Assembly (NCBI GenBank): GCA_044360435.1
Contig: JBIKKI010000105.1
Location: 1-7,781, forward strand
Source: REEB481 sp044360435
GTDB lineage: Bacteria; Bacteroidota; Bacteroidia; NS11-12g; UBA955
Reading direction: 5' to 3'
DNA: 7,781 nucleotides
Shown piece after piece: positions 5,523 through 7,781 of this stretch (the first letter of the stretch is position 1; each line of letters begins with the position of its first letter). The translations under genes were made by a program, and so were the position numbers. The notes under the pieces are model-generated. The model saw nothing but the letters and a program-made list of their open reading frames with translations. It did no database searches and was not told the DNA's origin.

Positions 5523-6752
5523 ATGAAACACCTAAAAATCACCCTGGCTATCTGGTGCATATCAATTGGTTTTGCCCATGCGCAGAAATACATGCAGCCG
5601 CCCAAGTTTCAAACATCAAGCGGCATTGGTTTGGTGATGGCAGACAGTTCATTCAGCATCAATTTCCGCTTCAGGATGCAAAATCGTTTTGGTTTTAGCA
5701 GCGATGAAGCGCAACCATTATCGCCGCAAGAATTTGATATGCGTGTGCGCAGATTGCGCTTGCGTATGGATGGATTTATGCTTGATCCGAGGCTTACCTG
5801 GAACCTGCAATTATCGTTTACACGCGCTGATCAGGATTGGGACAACAGCTTGGTACCCAACGTGTTACGCGATGCGATGATACACTACAAAATGAATCGG
5901 AACTTTACCCTGAGTATGGGTTTGGGTAAGTTGCCCGGCAACAGGCAACGTGTGGTATCATCCGGTGAACAACAGTTTGTGGACCGCAGTGTGGTGAATG
6001 CTGCGCTCACGCTGGATCGGGATTATGGAATCACCGCGGCTTATCTGGCGCATATTGGGAAGTCGCAATTGGTTATGAAGGCTGTGGTTTCCAGTGGCGA
6101 AGGCCGAGGCGTGGCCAGCAGCAAAGAGTTTAGCAATACCAGTGTTTCCGATGCCGGGCTGGCTTATACCGGAAGGGTAGAATTTCTTCCTTTTGGTCCG
6201 TTCAGCTCCAGAGGAGATTACTTTGAAGGTGATTTGCTGCGGGAAGCCAAGCCTAAACTGAGTATGGCTGCTACCCTGCACCACAACGAACGCGCCATCA
6301 GACGCGGCGGACAATTGGGCGTGCTGTTGTTTGAGCCTCGAAGCTTTCGCGCGCTGCATGCCGATATGGTGTTCAAGTACCGCGGATTTGCATATTCCGC
6401 TGAATACCTGAACCGCATCATGGCAGGAAATGATTCAGCCATTACCCGCAAAGGAAGTGAACTGAGCTGGGTATATACAGGCTGGGGCATGAACCACCAG
6501 ATGAGTTACTGCTTTAAAAGCAATTGGGAACTTGCAGCCCGTTATTCTGAATTGAATCCTGACCGACAGATCTGGAACACCAAAGATGGATTTCAACAAC
6601 GCCAATATGCGGTAGGGGTTTCAAAATATTTGAACAAGCACCGGGTGAAATGCCAAAGTGACCTTACCTGGGATGAACAGTTCAATCCAGCGAACGGAGT
6701 CAAGAAGAAAGGTTCGTTCATCTGGCGCTTTCAGGTGGAACTGGGCATCTGA
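5523..6752 (+). CDS. Phosphate-selective porin O/P family outer-membrane channel
   Basis: This 409-residue protein has a signal peptide (residues 1-20, cleavage likely after A-H-A20) and then alternating polar/hydrophobic strands typical of an outer-membrane beta-barrel. It matches the Porin_O_P family (related to Pseudomonas OprO/OprP): the arginine-rich strand RRLRLRMDGFMLDPRLTWNL (76-95), DAMIHYKMNRNFTLSMGLGK (117-136), then LPGNRQRVVSSGEQQFVDRS (137-156) and LDRDYGI (164-170). The C-terminus ends in a strand, SFIWRFQVELGI, as expected for barrel insertion. OprO/OprP use lysine and arginine ladders to bind phosphate or polyphosphate; the many arginines in the first strands would fit, but the family in Bacteroidota is broad and specificity cannot be read from sequence. 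Location beside the PiT operon, with a related upstream motif, supports a phosphate role. It has its own promoter. Family confident; substrate moderate. Confidence 0.88.
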   Translation: MKHLKITLAIWCISIGFAHAQKYMQPPKFQTSSGIGLVMADSSFSINFRFRMQNRFGFSSDEAQPLSPQEFDMRVRRLRLRMDGFMLDPRLTWNLQLSFTRADQDWDNSLVPNVLRDAMIHYKMNRNFTLSMGLGKLPGNRQRVVSSGEQQFVDRSVVNAALTLDRDYGITAAYLAHIGKSQLVMKAVVSSGEGRGVASSKEFSNTSVSDAGLAYTGRVEFLPFGPFSSRGDYFEGDLLREAKPKLSMAATLHHNERAIRRGGQLGVLLFEPRSFRALHADMVFKYRGFAYSAEYLNRIMAGNDSAITRKGSELSWVYTGWGMNHQMSYCFKSNWELAARYSELNPDRQIWNTKDGFQQRQYAVGVSKYLNKHRVKCQSDLTWDEQFNPANGVKKKGSFIWRFQVELGI

Positions 6753-6853
6753 ACTTGTACACATAGCGCTCATTTAGGGCAATCTGCAGAGGCTCCCGGC
6801 GTTATGTCTGCTGGAACCATAAATCCTTAGGATATTTGCGCTTGATTTTCAGG

Positions 6854-7312
6854 ATGAAAAACTACAGGAATTATCTGTGGGCAGGAATGCTGCTGCTGTT
6901 GCTGGCATTGGCTTCAGCCTGGCTGTTGCGCCGTCCCAAAGACGATGGCCTGCTTCACCTGAGCGGAAAGGGTTATGAGGGAACTTTTGGCTTCCTTCCG
7001 GAAGATACGCTGTTGGCGGTAGGTACTGAGGCTCAGCAATTGCTGGATTCCTTCAGGCGTTTCCAGGATTCCGGAGGAATCATTCAAATCATTGGCCTGA
7101 ACCACAACGCCGAATCTCCCGCCGCTGAAGGTGTGAACCGGGGTTTACAGCGCGCCCAGGTTTTATACCGCTACCTCAGCACATTCCTGCGCCCGGAGCA
7201 AATGCGCACCGGACACGAAGGCAATGGTGATACAGCTTTGCTCAAAGCGGGTTTGCCCGGTGCTTTGGTGCGCTTCAGGCTTATTCGTAAAGATGGCATC
7301 ATCATAGAATAA
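6854..7312 (+). CDS. Membrane-anchored protein with a divergent OmpA-like domain
   Basis: The ATG at 6854 gives 152 residues; a TTG at 6836 would add six. ATG is preferred because MKNYRNYLWAG puts the positive N-terminus right before the hydrophobic stretch (8-25), which ends in RRPKD and looks like an uncleaved membrane anchor. Residues 45-143 resemble the OmpA peptidoglycan-binding fold: FGFLPEDTLLAVGTEAQQLLD as the opening strand and first helix, IIQIIGLNHNAE (76-87) where OmpA has the strand plus GHTD, NRGLQRAQVLYRYL (95-108) where OmpA has N-x-x-LS-x-R-A, RTGHEGNGD (118-126) in place of the G-x-G-E turn, and VRFRLI (139-144) as the last strand. The canonical diaminopimelate-binding D and R are not in their usual context, so peptidoglycan binding is doubtful. 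It follows the porin by 101 bases with no clear terminator. Fold moderately likely; function unknown. Confidence 0.65.
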   Translation: MKNYRNYLWAGMLLLLLALASAWLLRRPKDDGLLHLSGKGYEGTFGFLPEDTLLAVGTEAQQLLDSFRRFQDSGGIIQIIGLNHNAESPAAEGVNRGLQRAQVLYRYLSTFLRPEQMRTGHEGNGDTALLKAGLPGALVRFRLIRKDGIIIE

Positions 7313-7361
7313 CATTAATACTTGTTTTTAATGAATTGGTAAACTTCTGGTGAATCATCCT

Positions 7362-7404
7362 CAACGGCGTCTTGATTCTATGTTGATATAGCCGTTGGTT
7401 TTTT
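7362..7404 (+). terminator. Hairpin with T-run, possible terminator after the OmpA-like gene
   Basis: CAACGGC (7362-7368) pairs with GCCGTTG (7391-7397), a 7-bp stem with a long 22-base loop, followed after one base by six T (7399-7404). It could end transcription of the OmpA-like gene. The large loop makes it weaker than the two other terminators here. It also lies only eight bases before the next start codon, so it might instead be a leader hairpin. Confidence 0.45.
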
Positions 7405-7412
7405 GTGTCGTT

Positions 7413-7781
7413 ATGCGACATTTCCAATATTATGCGCTCTTGTTGCTTGTTTTGTCTGCTCAGGCATTGCAAGGACAGCAGTTTCAGGGTTTCGAAGGTT
7501 TGAGTTCGGACAACTGGAAGTTTACCACCAACTTTTCCCGTTATAATTTCATCAGCCTGAATGACCAATGGGCAGATACTACCGAAGTGGGTTCTGCTAC
7601 AAGTCCTGCCGGAGCAGTAAAAGCATCAGCCCGTTCAGGAAAAATGTTGTGGGGCATGCGTGATTTGGATAATCCCGTCACCAATCCTTCTTCCTCCAGC
7701 CAGTCGCCCTGGCATTACATGGATTTCGATGCGGTGAATATTTCCGCATACAACAACAATGAATTGAGTTTTTATTACCTG
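7413..7781 (+). CDS. Secreted protein, N-terminal part, cut by window edge
   Basis: 123 codons are open to the right edge. Residues 1-20 (MRHFQYYALLLLVLSAQALQ) form a signal peptide, with cleavage probably near ALQG-QQ. The mature part begins QQFQGFEGLSSDNWKFT and continues with FSRYN, GKMLWGMRDLDNP, WHYMDFDAVNISAYNNNELSFYYL. This FEG...DNW...(F/W)GM-x-DL...FD-x-V-(D/N)-(I/V)-S-x-Y...(L/V)-SF pattern is one I know from the N-terminal jelly-roll-like modules of large extracellular proteins in Bacteroidota, many of which end in a type IX secretion sorting domain; the C-terminus is not visible here. The ATG at 7413 is chosen for the signal peptide; an in-frame stop (TAG) lies at 7389-7391. No enzyme motif is visible in the part present, so I give no function. 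Confidence 0.75.
   Translation, partial: MRHFQYYALLLLVLSAQALQGQQFQGFEGLSSDNWKFTTNFSRYNFISLNDQWADTTEVGSATSPAGAVKASARSGKMLWGMRDLDNPVTNPSSSSQSPWHYMDFDAVNISAYNNNELSFYYL

Noticed and set aside
6836..6853. TTG start that would add six residues (MRLIFR) to the OmpA-like protein.
   Set aside because: The ATG at 6854 gives a standard positively charged N-terminus directly before the membrane anchor, and TTG starts are rare.
7313..7333. CATTAA and TTAATG inverted repeat right after the OmpA-like gene.
   Set aside because: The stem is short and AT-only, with the T-run inside the loop rather than after the stem, so it does not look like a terminator.
7338..7359. GGTAAACTTCT followed 11 bases on by GGTGAATCATC, another possible 11-base direct repeat.
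   Set aside because: The units share few bases and do not carry the TGTTAC half-site; no phosphate-related gene or promoter element follows.

Overview
The window reads as a chromosomal segment of a member of the Bacteroidota. The evidence is: exact matches to the phylum-specific -7 promoter element TAnnTTTG upstream of two genes (1374-1381 and 5462-5469); start codons mostly without Shine-Dalgarno sequences; a Porin_O_P outer-membrane barrel; a RhlE-type helicase fused translationally to a small cold shock protein; and a secreted protein with the FEG...DNW N-terminal pattern common in this phylum. I cannot assign the genus. I see no mobile elements, tRNA, rRNA or CRISPR.

Left side (1-1199, minus strand): two co-directional genes. 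A 294-residue multi-pass membrane protein of unknown function (315-1199) is followed, 63 bases later, by the N-terminal part of a DUF2071/YqjF-like protein that runs off the left edge. A 289-base divergent intergenic region separates them from the plus-strand genes. It carries a good -7 promoter element and a leader with two possible hairpins for the next operon.

Middle left (1489-2914, plus strand): a RhlE-like DEAD-box RNA helicase and a CspA-family cold shock protein, sharing an ATGA stop/start overlap and closed by a strong intrinsic terminator. This is an RNA-remodelling module: a helicase plus an RNA chaperone made from one transcript.

Centre (2915-6752, plus strand): a phosphate-uptake block. 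A DUF47/PhoU-like accessory protein lies 20 bases before a PiT inorganic phosphate permease (inner membrane). A palindromic terminator follows, then a Porin_O_P outer-membrane channel under its own promoter. Together these could carry phosphate across both membranes. The most interesting signal is regulatory. Upstream of the DUF47-pit pair are three direct repeats with an exact 11-base period, the architecture of Pho boxes. One repeat unit (TGTTACGCAAT, minus strand) recurs with one mismatch (TGTTACGAAAT, plus strand) upstream of the porin, again followed 11 bases on by a related half-site.

Right side (6753-7781, plus strand): a small membrane-anchored protein with a divergent OmpA-like domain, a hairpin with a T-run, and the start of a secreted protein cut by the window edge.
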